Assembly: GCA_021780055.1 (NCBI GenBank)
Contig: JAJXZM010000073.1
Coordinates: 1 to 5,983, forward strand
Direction of reading: 5' to 3'
DNA length: 5,983 bases
From: Acidobacteriota bacterium
GTDB lineage: Bacteria > Acidobacteriota > Terriglobia > UBA7540
This document shows positions 1 through 5,711 of this stretch, one piece after another. A model generated the notes under the pieces. That model searched no databases, had not been told where the DNA came from, and saw only the letters and a program-made list of their open reading frames with translations. The position numbers and the translations under genes are program-made. The stretch's first letter is position 1. Each line of letters starts with the position of its first letter.

Positions 1-294
1 CGCATAGACGGCGGCAAAGTTCGTATGTTCCAGCGCCAGCCGCCGGTGGGTTGAGATGTCGATGCCGTCAATCATCACGCTTCCGAAGCTTGGCTCAAGC
101 ACCCCGAGAATCATGTTGATGGTGGTGGTTTTTCCCGCGCCGTTGGGGCCCAGCAGCCCCAGAATCTCATGGCAGCCAACCTCGAAAGAAATTCCGTCCA
201 GTGCGGTCGTAAATCCGTATCGCTTGCCCAGTCCCTTCACCGACAGGACGGGCTGAGCCGCTGCTTTTCCGTGACCGTTTTCGATTGAATGCAT
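1..294 (-). CDS. ABC transporter ATP-binding protein (N-terminal 98 residues, cut by window edge)
   Basis: This is the nucleotide-binding subunit of an ABC transporter. It would bind and hydrolyse ATP on the cytoplasmic face of the membrane to drive a partner permease that lies outside the window. Reading from the ATG at 294 gives 98 uninterrupted codons to the edge. The A-loop aromatic is probably Y26 (GKRYG), and a canonical Walker A GPNGAGKTT lies at residues 49-57 with K55 and T56. The Q-loop region, signature motif and Walker B are missing because the gene is truncated by the window. The short strand before Walker A and the wording after it (MILGVLEPSFGSVMIDG) resemble single-domain ABC-2 type exporter ATPases; that subclass is an inference. 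No clear Shine-Dalgarno precedes the ATG, so the exact start is uncertain, but the next in-frame candidates would cut into the first beta strand. The substrate cannot be told. Confidence 0.93.
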   Translation of the reverse strand, partial: MHSIENGHGKAAAQPVLSVKGLGKRYGFTTALDGISFEVGCHEILGLLGPNGAGKTTTINMILGVLEPSFGSVMIDGIDISTHRRLALEHTNFAAVYA

Positions 295-300
295 GGGTAC

Positions 301-333
301 GGCCGGCAACATGCCGGCCTTGCCAGTGTGGCA
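301..333. repeat. Two adjacent short hairpins upstream of the ABC gene
   Basis: GGCCGGCA (301-308) and TGCCGGCC (312-319) form a perfect 8-bp inverted repeat with a 3-base loop. TGCCA (321-325) and TGGCA (329-333) form a second one, also with a 3-base loop. They begin 7 bases upstream of the ABC gene start, so on the minus strand they would fold in its 5' leader and could limit ribosome access. The structure is seen directly; any regulatory role is inferred. Confidence 0.45.
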
Positions 334-392
334 CGCTCACAGGCTGCCAGGCAAGAGACGCAGCGCCGAAGTGGCGCCTATCACTTCAACTC

Positions 393-406
393 GTGACAAG
401 TGTCAC
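393..406. promoter_or_regulatory. Palindromic candidate operator
   Basis: GTGACA-AG-TGTCAC is a perfect 14-base palindrome of two 6-base half-sites around a 2-base centre, the size and shape of a site for a dimeric helix-turn-helix repressor such as a TetR- or GntR-type protein. It lies about 100 bases upstream of the ABC start and 270 bases upstream of the decarboxylase-like start. On the plus strand it falls between a weak -35 (TTCAAC, 386-391) and a weak -10 (GTTAAT, 408-413 approximately). No regulator gene is visible in the window, so its partner is unknown. Confidence 0.35.
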
Positions 407-676
407 TGTTAATTTCCCGATGCGGAGATAGAAAGGAGTCATGTGATGGATTGGTCCGATGAAGGAGCGGCCTTATGGCATTGCGCCGGTCGTCCCCCTG
501 CACAATAAGCCAGTCCCTGCGCCCGATGCGCGCCCTCCGCGCAACGTCCCGGCAGACCCTGCGTGGCTGGGCAATTGGTAACGCAAACATCATCCCGATT
601 TCCAACCGTAACAGAGAAGGTGAGAGTATCGCCGGCCATCGAGAAGCGCTGATATCACTGTCAGGAGGGAACACCG

Positions 677-1054
677 ATGAGTGAAAAAGGAACGGAAATG
701 CTTGAGCGCATGTTGGGCCCTGAAAGGACGGCGGAGGTTCGCGCCGCGTGGTCCAAACTCTCGCCGGATTTTGACGATTTGGTCACCAACTTTCTGGCGG
801 CTGAGATATGGTCCCGGCCTGGCCTGGAACCAAAGCTCAGAAGCCTGGTGGTCATCGCGGCTGCCACGGCCCTGGGCCGGACCAGCGCGCTGCGGCTGCA
901 CATCGAGATGGGGTTAAACAACGGCCTTACTGAGGCTGAAGTCAGGGAGGCGCTGATTCATCTGGCGTTTTATGCGGGCTTTCCTGCTGCCTGGGACGCG
1001 CTGGTGATCGCTGATGAGGTTTTCGGCAAGAAGGCGAAAGCGGCAGCCAGATAG
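677..1054 (+). CDS. Carboxymuconolactone decarboxylase-like protein
   Basis: This 125-residue cytoplasmic protein has the length and all-helical pattern of the PcaC/AhpD-like superfamily. The family signature is clear: a tryptophan-rich stretch ending WSRPGLEPKLRSL (residues 45-57), then ALGRTSALRLHIEMGLNNG with H75, then LTEAEVREALIHLAFYAGFPAAWDAL (84-109), which matches the helix pair that builds the active-site trimer or hexamer in 4-carboxymuconolactone decarboxylase. It has no cysteine at all, so it cannot be an AhpD-type CxxC alkylhydroperoxidase. Start choice is secure: AGGAGGG at 662-668 sits 8 bases before the ATG. The lysine/alanine-rich tail (GKKAKAAAR) is low complexity. It stands alone, with no protocatechuate pathway genes beside it, so a role in beta-ketoadipate metabolism is not supported by context. 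Family assignment is firm; the reaction is not known. Confidence 0.9.
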   Translation: MSEKGTEMLERMLGPERTAEVRAAWSKLSPDFDDLVTNFLAAEIWSRPGLEPKLRSLVVIAAATALGRTSALRLHIEMGLNNGLTEAEVREALIHLAFYAGFPAAWDALVIADEVFGKKAKAAAR

Positions 1055-1145
1055 CCTGGACCCTTAGCGAGCGCGGACGTCCGGTTGTGCCGCCCGAGGT
1101 TTTTCTTCGCGCCCGTCGAGCCTGAGCGTGTCCCCCGTCAAATGA

Positions 1146-1182
1146 AAAGCCGCACACCGCAACAGCGGCGGTTGGTGCTACC
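1146..1182. repeat. Dispersed hairpin repeat, copy A
   Basis: This 37-base element matches copy B at 2262-2298 at 34 of 37 positions. It folds into a hairpin: GCACACCGC (1152-1160) pairs with GCGGT plus GTGC (1168-1172 and 1175-1178) around a 7-base loop and a 2-base bulge. It lies in the 259-base gap between the decarboxylase-like gene and the next ORF. The rest of that gap holds a 10-base palindrome CGGACGTCCG (1074-1083) and a perfect but partnerless TTGACA (1214-1219). Confidence 0.7.
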
Positions 1183-1313
1183 CGCCGCGGGAAGGGCCCC
1201 GGCCAGTAGATCGTTGACAGCGGTTACCGGGTCCGGCTGCCCCGGCGGTGTACGGGGGCGATTGCAGAAGCTGACCCCGCAGCGGAAACCGTTTTTCACC
1301 AAGGAGTTACGAG

Positions 1314-1484
1314 ATGGTGGGGAAGTCACCCATGGGTGTGACGCCGTCTATTGCCACGCCAGGCGGATTGGAGGAAAATAGACAAATAAACGGGCTGTTC
1401 CGTGGCGGCTGGAAGCGCATCGGGTCGCCCGGTTCGATCTTCCAGGCCGCCCACAGCCAACAGGAGAATGGAGGTGGGGAATGA
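1314..1484 (+). CDS. Possible 56-residue leader ORF upstream of the secreted protein
   Basis: An ORF of 56 codons starts at ATG 1314 behind a strong AAGGAG (1301-1306, 7-base spacing). It ends at TGA 1482-1484, sharing ATGA with the start of the next gene. This start-stop overlap and the good ribosome site are what suggest it is translated, possibly coupling translation of the secreted protein. The predicted product is basic and glycine-rich with no membrane segment and no family I recognise. About two thirds of its third codon positions are G or C (hand count 38 of 56), in line with the local genes but not decisive. Its second half coincides with the long hairpin at 1393-1458, so a translating ribosome would melt that structure. 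The alternative is that this stretch is simply a structured 5' leader and the ORF is accidental. Confidence 0.35.
   Translation: MVGKSPMGVTPSIATPGGLEENRQINGLFRGGWKRIGSPGSIFQAAHSQQENGGGE
1393..1458 (+). promoter_or_regulatory. Long imperfect hairpin in the leader of the secreted-protein gene
   Basis: GGCTGT (1393-1398) pairs with ACAGCC (1453-1458). Inside it GGCGGCTGGAAG (1404-1415) pairs with CTTCCAGGCCGCC (1439-1451) with one bulged base. The apical loop can form either ATCG/CGAT (1419-1422 with 1435-1438) or CGGG/CCCG (1421-1424 with 1428-1431), which are mutually exclusive. The hairpin ends 11 bases before the GGAGGT ribosome site of the gene at 1481. No T-run follows, so it is not a simple terminator. 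I do not recognise it as a known riboswitch class. It may control translation or protect the mRNA 5' region. Confidence 0.45.
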
Positions 1485-1966
1485 AAGCAGTTCGAAGTCT
1501 CTTGGTCCCTCTCTCACTGCTGGTGATGTTTCTCGGGCTGGCGGTGACGGGGACGAAGGCCCAAAGCCTCTTTTCGACCCAATTTGCCGGGACATTCAGC
1601 CTTCCGTTTATGGCACAGTGGGGATCGGAGTTTCTGCCTCCCGGCGAATACAGCCTGTACTACGGGAGGATAGGCAACGCCGGATCCTACGTCGTGGAAA
1701 TTCGGGGCGAGGGGACACTTCCGCAAGCCATGTTCAGGGTCAATGGCCGGAGTGACGTGAAAGGCACGGAGGACGCCCTTGTGTGTGTTCGCGAGGGCAA
1801 CAAAGTATATGTCCGCGGCCTTGAGTTGGCAACAATCGGCGAGTCTGGTCAGTTCACAAAGCCACACGGCGTGAGCGTTGAGGCATGGATCATTGCCGGC
1901 AACAAGAGCCACAACACCAACACTCAGCTTGCCGTGGCGCGCATACCCATTGCGCCGGTCAAATAA
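1481..1966 (+). CDS. Small secreted protein of unknown function
   Basis: This 161-residue protein has a textbook Sec signal peptide: basic start (K2, R5), hydrophobic core from about residue 6 to 23, and a probable signal peptidase I site after TKA (residue 27). The mature part of about 134 residues looks all-beta. It begins with a stretch around FSLPFMAQWG followed by LPPGEYSLYY, a pattern I recall from numerous short exported proteins of Acidobacteriota, where the N-terminal half reads as extracting or holding a 'value at low cost' beta module of unknown role. There is a single cysteine (in VCVRE) and no lipobox or anchor, so the protein should be free in the periplasm or outside the cell. 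The start is well supported by GGAGGT at 1470-1475 with 5-base spacing. No neighbour indicates a pathway. I cannot name a function. Confidence 0.85.
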   Translation: MKAVRSLLVPLSLLVMFLGLAVTGTKAQSLFSTQFAGTFSLPFMAQWGSEFLPPGEYSLYYGRIGNAGSYVVEIRGEGTLPQAMFRVNGRSDVKGTEDALVCVREGNKVYVRGLELATIGESGQFTKPHGVSVEAWIIAGNKSHNTNTQLAVARIPIAPVK

Positions 1967-2003
1967 GGAGCGGCTGCAGATCCCAGCGAAATCTGTTCGC
2001 TTC

Positions 2004-2056
2004 GAAGGACGGGCCGAATCGTTGAGATGACTGTGATCAACGCGGCCCGTCCCTTC
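2004..2056. terminator. Long stem-loop after the secreted-protein gene (possible terminator or repeat)
   Basis: GGACGGGCCG (2007-2016) pairs perfectly with CGGCCCGTCC (2043-2052). After an AAT bulge, CGTTGA (2020-2025) pairs with TCAACG (2037-2042) around an 11-base loop. GAA (2004-2006) can extend the foot with TTC (2054-2056) across a bulged C. That is 19 base pairs in total, beginning 38 bases after the stop at 1966. There is no U-tract after it on either strand (the plus strand continues CGTTGTGAGG), so it is not a standard intrinsic terminator. It could be a transcript 3'-end stabiliser or a dispersed palindromic element. Confidence 0.4.
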
Positions 2057-2110
2057 CGTTGTGAGGTCCGCGGTTTGCGCTGCCTGCTCCTCGGAAATTG
2101 CGTCGGCAAA

Positions 2111-2207
2111 TGTAGCGCAGGCCCTTGCGGCCTGCGGTCCTTAGGTTTTGTCGCCAGTGAAAAGCCGCGGGCCATAAAGGCCCGCGCCACGCTTCAGCGG
2201 GTGAAGC
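2111..2207. repeat. Cluster of three GC-rich hairpins (dispersed repeat type)
   Basis: Three perfect inverted repeats follow one another: CGCAGGCC/GGCCTGCG (2116-2123 with 2129-2136, 5-base loop), CGCGGGCC/GGCCCGCG (2166-2173 with 2179-2186, loop ATAAA) and GCTTCA/TGAAGC (2191-2196 with 2202-2207, 5-base loop). The segment AAAGCCGC (2161-2168) also starts the 37-base repeats at 1146 and 2262, which suggests a related, diverged element. I recall tandem hairpins of this wording as abundant intergenic repeats in Acidobacteriota, which is the basis of the host guess. Confidence 0.55.
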
Positions 2208-2261
2208 CGAATCCATATCCCGCAGCGTTGAGGACGCATCTGAACATATGTCCCCCTGAAT

Positions 2262-2298
2262 AAAGCCGCAGACCGCAACAGCGGCGGTCGGCGCTACC
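2262..2298. repeat. Dispersed hairpin repeat, copy B
   Basis: This is the second copy of the 37-base element at 1146-1182, in the same orientation, with three substitutions. GACCGC (2271-2276) pairs with GCGGTC (2284-2289) around a 7-base loop, and CGC (2267-2269) pairs with GCG (2291-2293) across one mismatch. It lies between two convergent genes. Confidence 0.7.
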
Positions 2299-2392
2299 TG
2301 CTCTCTGAGTGATTAAGTTAAGAATTATGCGCGGACTCGGGGAGCGGGGAAAGGTCGGGAGGGACGAAATCGGTGCGGGCCGTCGATGGAGC

Positions 2393-2560
2393 CTATTTCT
2401 TGCCGCTGCCGTTACATCGGGGGCAGGTGATTTCTCCCTTTCCGTGGCACCTCGGGCATTTTTCTGCATACACCTTCAGCGCGGCGGTTTCGACGCCCGC
2501 CCCATTGCACCGCGTGCACGTCACCGTTCCCTGGCCGTTACATCGAGGACAGTTCGCCAT
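2393..2560 (-). CDS. Small protein of four CxxCxGxG zinc motifs (DnaJ-type zinc finger)
   Basis: This 55-residue protein is almost entirely the cysteine-rich zinc-binding module of DnaJ/Hsp40. Four CxxCxGxG repeats are present: CPRCNGQG (residues 4-11), CTRCNGAG (15-22), CPRCHGKG (35-42) and CPRCNGSG (46-53). In DnaJ the first and fourth motifs hold one zinc ion and the second and third another, so two zinc sites are expected here. The J-domain and the substrate-binding C-terminal domains are absent. Similar free-standing modules occur as small uncharacterised proteins and are thought to bind proteins or act in thiol chemistry. The start is well supported by GAGGTGA at 2572-2566, about 5 bases before the ATG. 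It lies 131 bases downstream of the DUF4238 gene on the same strand. An inverted repeat CCACGG/CCGTGG (2586-2591 with 2605-2610) upstream could be an operator. All eight cysteines are intact, which argues that it is functional. Confidence 0.8.
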   Translation of the reverse strand: MANCPRCNGQGTVTCTRCNGAGVETAALKVYAEKCPRCHGKGEITCPRCNGSGKK

Positions 2561-2691
2561 CTCGCTCACCTCAAGAAAACTGTTGCCACGGTATTGCCTT
2601 TGTGCCGTGGGTTGCAGTTGTTATTTCCACAAAAACCCCCGACGGTGCGACCCTGGCGCCGTGGCTGCCGCTCGGTATCCCCTCGTTCGGA

Positions 2692-3729
2692 TCACTCGAC
2701 CTCCAACTTCCGCCGCGAACGAAGGCTAGGATCGTCAGCAAGCATTATCAGCGGGAGCGAAAAATCCGGCTTCGAAGAGACAATCCACCGACTCGAATAG
2801 AGCATCTGCAACGAGTTCACGCGCGTCACAACTTGAGGCTCGTGGGCCGAGGGAGTGCCAGCCTCCAACGGTTCGATTTGCTGGTTCACGCGGTCCCGTT
2901 TCTCTTTCATCTCCTTTATGAATGGCGCAGCGCCTCCCGGTAAGCCCCCCGATGCAACCATGTTTTCAAACTTTTCGTAGCCGACTCTAACACTTCGCGC
3001 GTCTTCGAACAATTTCTGCATTAACAGCGGATCGGTCATCGCTAGGCAGAGCGTAGGACTCAAAGGAATGTAGATCGTCACTCCGGGCGACGCGAGTCCC
3101 AAGGGGCCGGAGCCTCCTTCCAAATCATTATCCACTACGACGGGATGGTCCCCGACATGAAACGGATCGTCGGACGTACTTCCAATCAGGTGCCAGAACT
3201 TGGAAAGAAGAAAAGGGCCATATTTTCGCGGCGCTTCGGCCAGCATATCCATCGAGAGCGCCTTAATCTCCTCATCGGAAAGCGTCCTGAAATTCGAGAC
3301 TTCGGAAGGGTCAATACCGCGTTTATGAAGGGCCTCTGCGACGCCTTCGTTCAAGTCTTTGATGCGATCACGAAATCCCTGTGTTCGAACCATCTGCACA
3401 GCGCAGAAGCTAGCGATGGTGAAACGATCCTCCTTGGAGAGGGAGGCCAATTTCTGGTTACGAACCAGCTGAGTTAGTACTGGTCTCAGCAGGCTTTCGA
3501 TTTCCGAGAGTGGTTCCTCGATGCTTAGCGTTCGACCGTTGACTTCAACCTCGTAGAATCGGGTGCCTGACAACACGCCCCGGATATTCGCGCGAAAAAC
3601 CTTGCTTGTCTGCTTGTCGAAGCACCACACATACTGGCTCCCCTTTTTAGCCGATCGCTCGCTGGCGTGCAGCCGCAACAGCACCTGAGGCACGTAATGT
3701 TGTACTTCCGCTTTTCCATCTGTCCTCAT
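2692..3729 (-). CDS. DUF4238 family protein
   Basis: This 345-residue protein belongs to the DUF4238 family, whose biochemical function is not known to me. Signatures visible are the N-terminal HYVPQVLLRL (residues 11-20), a helical middle with SLSKEDRFTIASFCAVQ (97-113) followed by MVRTQGFRDR, a GDHPVVVDN stretch (193-201) resembling the family's usual SDxPV loop, the strand-like VTIYIPLSP (217-225), and a C-terminal VNSLQMLYSSRWIVSS (304-319). I chose ATG 3729. The frame is open up to a TTG at 3771, but the conserved HYVPQ block sits right after the ATG, a weak GGGGA lies 7 bases before it, and the TTG has no ribosome site. It follows the retron reverse transcriptase on the same strand with a 153-base gap containing a hairpin. 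It could be co-transcribed as an accessory defence gene or be independent. No membrane segment or signal peptide is seen. Confidence 0.8.
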   Translation of the reverse strand: MRTDGKAEVQHYVPQVLLRLHASERSAKKGSQYVWCFDKQTSKVFRANIRGVLSGTRFYEVEVNGRTLSIEEPLSEIESLLRPVLTQLVRNQKLASLSKEDRFTIASFCAVQMVRTQGFRDRIKDLNEGVAEALHKRGIDPSEVSNFRTLSDEEIKALSMDMLAEAPRKYGPFLLSKFWHLIGSTSDDPFHVGDHPVVVDNDLEGGSGPLGLASPGVTIYIPLSPTLCLAMTDPLLMQKLFEDARSVRVGYEKFENMVASGGLPGGAAPFIKEMKEKRDRVNQQIEPLEAGTPSAHEPQVVTRVNSLQMLYSSRWIVSSKPDFSLPLIMLADDPSLRSRRKLEVE

Positions 3730-3790
3730 TGAAGAATCCCCGGTTGTCCTATTCTGAATTAAAGGAATCAAAGGAGAACAGCCAGTAGCA

Positions 3791-3816
3791 CAGAGTTTTG
3801 GCTTTTTGAAACTCTG
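3791..3816. terminator. Hairpin between the reverse transcriptase and DUF4238 genes
   Basis: CAGAGTTT (3791-3798) and AAACTCTG (3809-3816) form a perfect 8-bp stem with a 10-base loop. It lies 67 bases downstream of the reverse transcriptase stop. On the minus strand the following bases are TGCTACTGG, not a U-tract, so intrinsic termination would be weak at best. It may be a partial terminator, an mRNA processing site or a 3'-end protector at the end of the retron operon. Confidence 0.35.
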
Positions 3817-3882
3817 CGGTGTTATGTTTCCAAACCACGGACCCCATAGTCAGGGACCCAAAGACGCTCCGGAACCCAGTTC

Positions 3883-4782
3883 TCACCCTAGCTGATACTT
3901 GGACCTTATGCGGTGGGCGTATTCGGGTTCGATCGAGAACACATAAGCAAGCATCCCTTGCAGCCATGCAAGATCATTAGCCGCGAGTTGGTTTGTCTGG
4001 GCTTTGTGGGCGACGGCTCGAATCTTCCGCTTCAGTTCCCGCCCAACGGATACCTTGGCATCAGGTGTAATGCGGAGGGCAGTAACGACCATGCGCCTCT
4101 TTCGCGAGGCGTGATACGTCTTGCTTGCGTTGATTGTCAGCTTAGGGCTGGGCGTGTTCACAATGACTTTTTGGGCTTCCTTACACAAGTTGAATAGCAC
4201 GTCGGCTCTAGAAGATGAGAAGTAAAGATCATCCGCGTAACGTGTGTAAAGGGCATTGCTGCTGTCCGCGACACGGGCTAGGCGTGTGTCTATGTCAAAA
4301 AGCAACTTGTTGCTTATGGCTGGAGAGCATGGCGCGCCGATAGCTAGCCTGCCAAACCTGCACACAAGCTGACACACGACGTGTATATCCTCGTCGTCTA
4401 GTACGGAATCACCAACGGAGACCTGCGCGCTTCTGACTAGGGACCCGATATCGCCGGATGTCAGGCTTGGGAAAAAATCTTTGAAATCAAGTCTTGATAT
4501 ATATCTGCTTTCCCTGTGCACCGCTGCATTGGTTGCGATGCTCCTGCCCTCGATGTAGGCGTGTGCAGCGGGGTGCGTTGGGAGCTGTGCAAAAATCCGG
4601 CGGGCGATCCACTTTTGCAGGAGTTTAAGGCTTTTCGAGGGTTGCTCTATCACTCGATCTGATTTCCCATCAGCTTTTCTGATAGTGAACACCTTGTAGC
4701 GATGGCTAGCGGACCTTGCCACAGCCAGAACATAAAGTTCCGGGAGTTGCAGTGATCGCGCGATTTCTCGAGCAAGGTTCAT
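3883..4782 (-). CDS. Retron reverse transcriptase (St85/Ec86-like)
   Basis: This 299-residue RNA-directed DNA polymerase would copy the msd part of the upstream ncRNA into single-stranded DNA joined 2'-5' to a guanosine of the msr. All core motifs are in order: RVIEQPSKSLKLLQKWI (residues 43-59), LDFKDFFPSL with catalytic D99 (98-107), IGAPCSPAISN (148-158), YTRYADDLYFSS with D184 and D185 (179-190), LTINASKT (215-222) and the terminal thumb KVSVGRELKRKIRAV (243-257). The retron-specific X motif NAxxH is present as NAAVH (85-89). The Y motif, usually VTG, reads VTA (233-235). Size is normal for a retron RT without fused domains. The ATG overlaps the effector stop as ATGA, with no clear ribosome site, so translation is probably coupled. 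Group II intron and DGR reverse transcriptases are unlikely: there is no maturase or HNH domain, template repeat or Avd gene. Confidence 0.96.
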   Translation of the reverse strand: MNLAREIARSLQLPELYVLAVARSASHRYKVFTIRKADGKSDRVIEQPSKSLKLLQKWIARRIFAQLPTHPAAHAYIEGRSIATNAAVHRESRYISRLDFKDFFPSLTSGDIGSLVRSAQVSVGDSVLDDEDIHVVCQLVCRFGRLAIGAPCSPAISNKLLFDIDTRLARVADSSNALYTRYADDLYFSSSRADVLFNLCKEAQKVIVNTPSPKLTINASKTYHASRKRRMVVTALRITPDAKVSVGRELKRKIRAVAHKAQTNQLAANDLAWLQGMLAYVFSIEPEYAHRIRSKYQLG

Positions 4783-5696
4783 ATATCGATTCTTAGCTGC
4801 TCACGGAGAAAAACGGCCACCTGAGCATCGTTGTCAGCATGCCAAGACAGTGTTTGAGCCCTGACCTCGTCAACCGAGAAATTCGTAGAGCAAATAAGTG
4901 GGTCATTCACAAAAGCGTCGACACGGGCATTGAAGTAGACTTCATCGGATCGCTCAATAGCGTCTATGCTCTTGAGTAACGAAAGGAACCTTTCGATCCT
5001 CTCGGCATCTACATCCGCGAAATGTTCACGCAAGATCGACGTAACTCTCTGTGCCGTTGCTGCGCGGAGTAAGGCAACTGTCATCTGTACGCAGGCAAGC
5101 TGAAGCCGGAGATCCAGATCACTGAATTTACGTTCTGGATGGAAGACAAGGGCATTTTCATACCTCGGCAGGGTCCGAAGTATTATCTCCACGATCTGCT
5201 GTGCTTCTGCGAATGTCACCGCATCGCGCTCTAGGTAGAGAACCTCGTCAAACCACGATTTCTTTCTAATGAGTTTGATAGGGCCCAAAGTCAAGAATGA
5301 GGTTTCTCGTGAGTGGTCCCCCCGTGTATTAACAACGAAGGTCTTTTCTATAATACTAGGAAGGGCAGCAAAAAGTCCTGTTTCCGCGTAGGACCCTGGT
5401 GACTCAACGAATATCAGTACACAGTTTGCCGCCGATGCTAGGAATTCCTCAAAGCTTTGAAGGTTGCGTTCAACCAATTGGTGTGGGAAAGCCTTCTCCG
5501 CAAGTACTGGGAGGATAGGGCAGGCGTCTTTGCGTATATGGCTTAGGAATTGGAGTCGCAGAGATGAAACGCCGTTGCTGTTATTACCACCGCAGACGAA
5601 TGTGAGTGGCTTCCGCCTGTCAACGCGGAAAGATTCCCTTCCGAAGGCGGGCGATAAGAGGCGCGCTAGCTGCTGGTCAGTGGGCGAGACAGGCAT
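4779..5696 (-). CDS. Retron effector, RcaT/STM3845-like (nucleoside deoxyribosyltransferase-like toxin)
   Basis: This 305-residue protein matches the retron St85-family effector, the toxin that the RT-msDNA complex holds inactive in Retron-Sen2 and Eco1-like systems. The N-terminal half is a Rossmann-like nucleoside deoxyribosyltransferase/N-glycosidase fold: LTFVCGGN (31-38), a conserved-looking LAEKAF (65-70) and VLIFVESPGSYAETGLFA (93-110). In the last, E105 of the AETG block is the likely nucleophile by analogy with the ELG glutamate of deoxyribosyltransferases. SFLTLGPIKLI (133-143) follows. The C-terminal part (about 190-270), with RVTSILREHF, AERIERFLSLLKSIDAIE and DEVYFNA, looks like a winged helix DNA-binding domain, also known from type II retron effectors. 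I chose ATG 5696. The frame is open to a TTG at 5786, but that would overlap the msd RNA. The a2 repeat ends 15 bases before the ATG. No good ribosome site is visible. It overlaps the RT gene by four bases. Confidence 0.9.
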   Translation of the reverse strand: MPVSPTDQQLARLLSPAFGRESFRVDRRKPLTFVCGGNNSNGVSSLRLQFLSHIRKDACPILPVLAEKAFPHQLVERNLQSFEEFLASAANCVLIFVESPGSYAETGLFAALPSIIEKTFVVNTRGDHSRETSFLTLGPIKLIRKKSWFDEVLYLERDAVTFAEAQQIVEIILRTLPRYENALVFHPERKFSDLDLRLQLACVQMTVALLRAATAQRVTSILREHFADVDAERIERFLSLLKSIDAIERSDEVYFNARVDAFVNDPLICSTNFSVDEVRAQTLSWHADNDAQVAVFLREQLRIDI

Positions 5697-5711
5697 TTGG
5701 GGATATGTTAT

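Larger units (their letters stand above)
295..676. other. Intergenic region between divergent genes, rich in inverted repeats
   Basis: This 382-base gap separates the minus-strand ABC gene from the plus-strand decarboxylase-like gene and must hold both of their promoters. Besides the hairpins at 301-333 and the palindrome at 393-406 there is a small inverted repeat GCGCC/GGCGC at 363-377. Two tiny plus-strand ORFs exist. One of 20 codons starts at 446 behind a good AAAGGAG (432-438). The other has 40 codons from ATG 459, is proline-rich, and has no suitably spaced ribosome site. Longer reading frames on both strands here show no domain I recognise, and I do not call them genes. No convincing sigma70 promoter was found. 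Confidence 0.5.
1967..2392. other. Repeat-rich intergenic region between convergent genes
   Basis: This 426-base gap separates the plus-strand secreted-protein gene from the 3' end of the minus-strand zinc-motif gene. It contains at least five inverted repeats (2004-2056, 2116-2136, 2166-2186, 2191-2207 and 2262-2298) and no ORF with a ribosome site or recognisable domain. The last 90 bases (2299-2392) are featureless by eye. It looks like a convergent intergenic spacer that has collected dispersed repeats and terminator-like structures. Confidence 0.6.

Noticed and set aside
381..684. Reading frames of 66-97 codons on both strands in the 295-676 gap
   Set aside because: They overlap one another in several frames, have no supporting ribosome sites and show no domain. 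High GC content makes such open frames common by chance.
1214..1242. Perfect TTGACA (1214-1219) as promoter of the small ORF/secreted protein
   Set aside because: Nothing resembling a -10 element lies at 16-18 bases; the sequence there is CTGCCC.
2631..2661. Intrinsic terminator for the DUF4238 gene on the minus strand
   Set aside because: A T5 run (2635-2631) follows, but the stem (2661-2656 with 2648-2643) has a mismatch on this strand and a GGGGG block separates it from the T-run, so it is too weak to call.
2309..2943. Plus-strand ORFs of 113-163 codons opposite the zinc-motif and DUF4238 genes
   Set aside because: They are antisense shadows of the minus-strand genes, which have clear motifs and ribosome sites.
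3730..3771. TTG 3771 as the start of the DUF4238 protein
   Set aside because: No ribosome site is present, and the family's conserved HYVPQ block begins 10 residues after ATG 3729.
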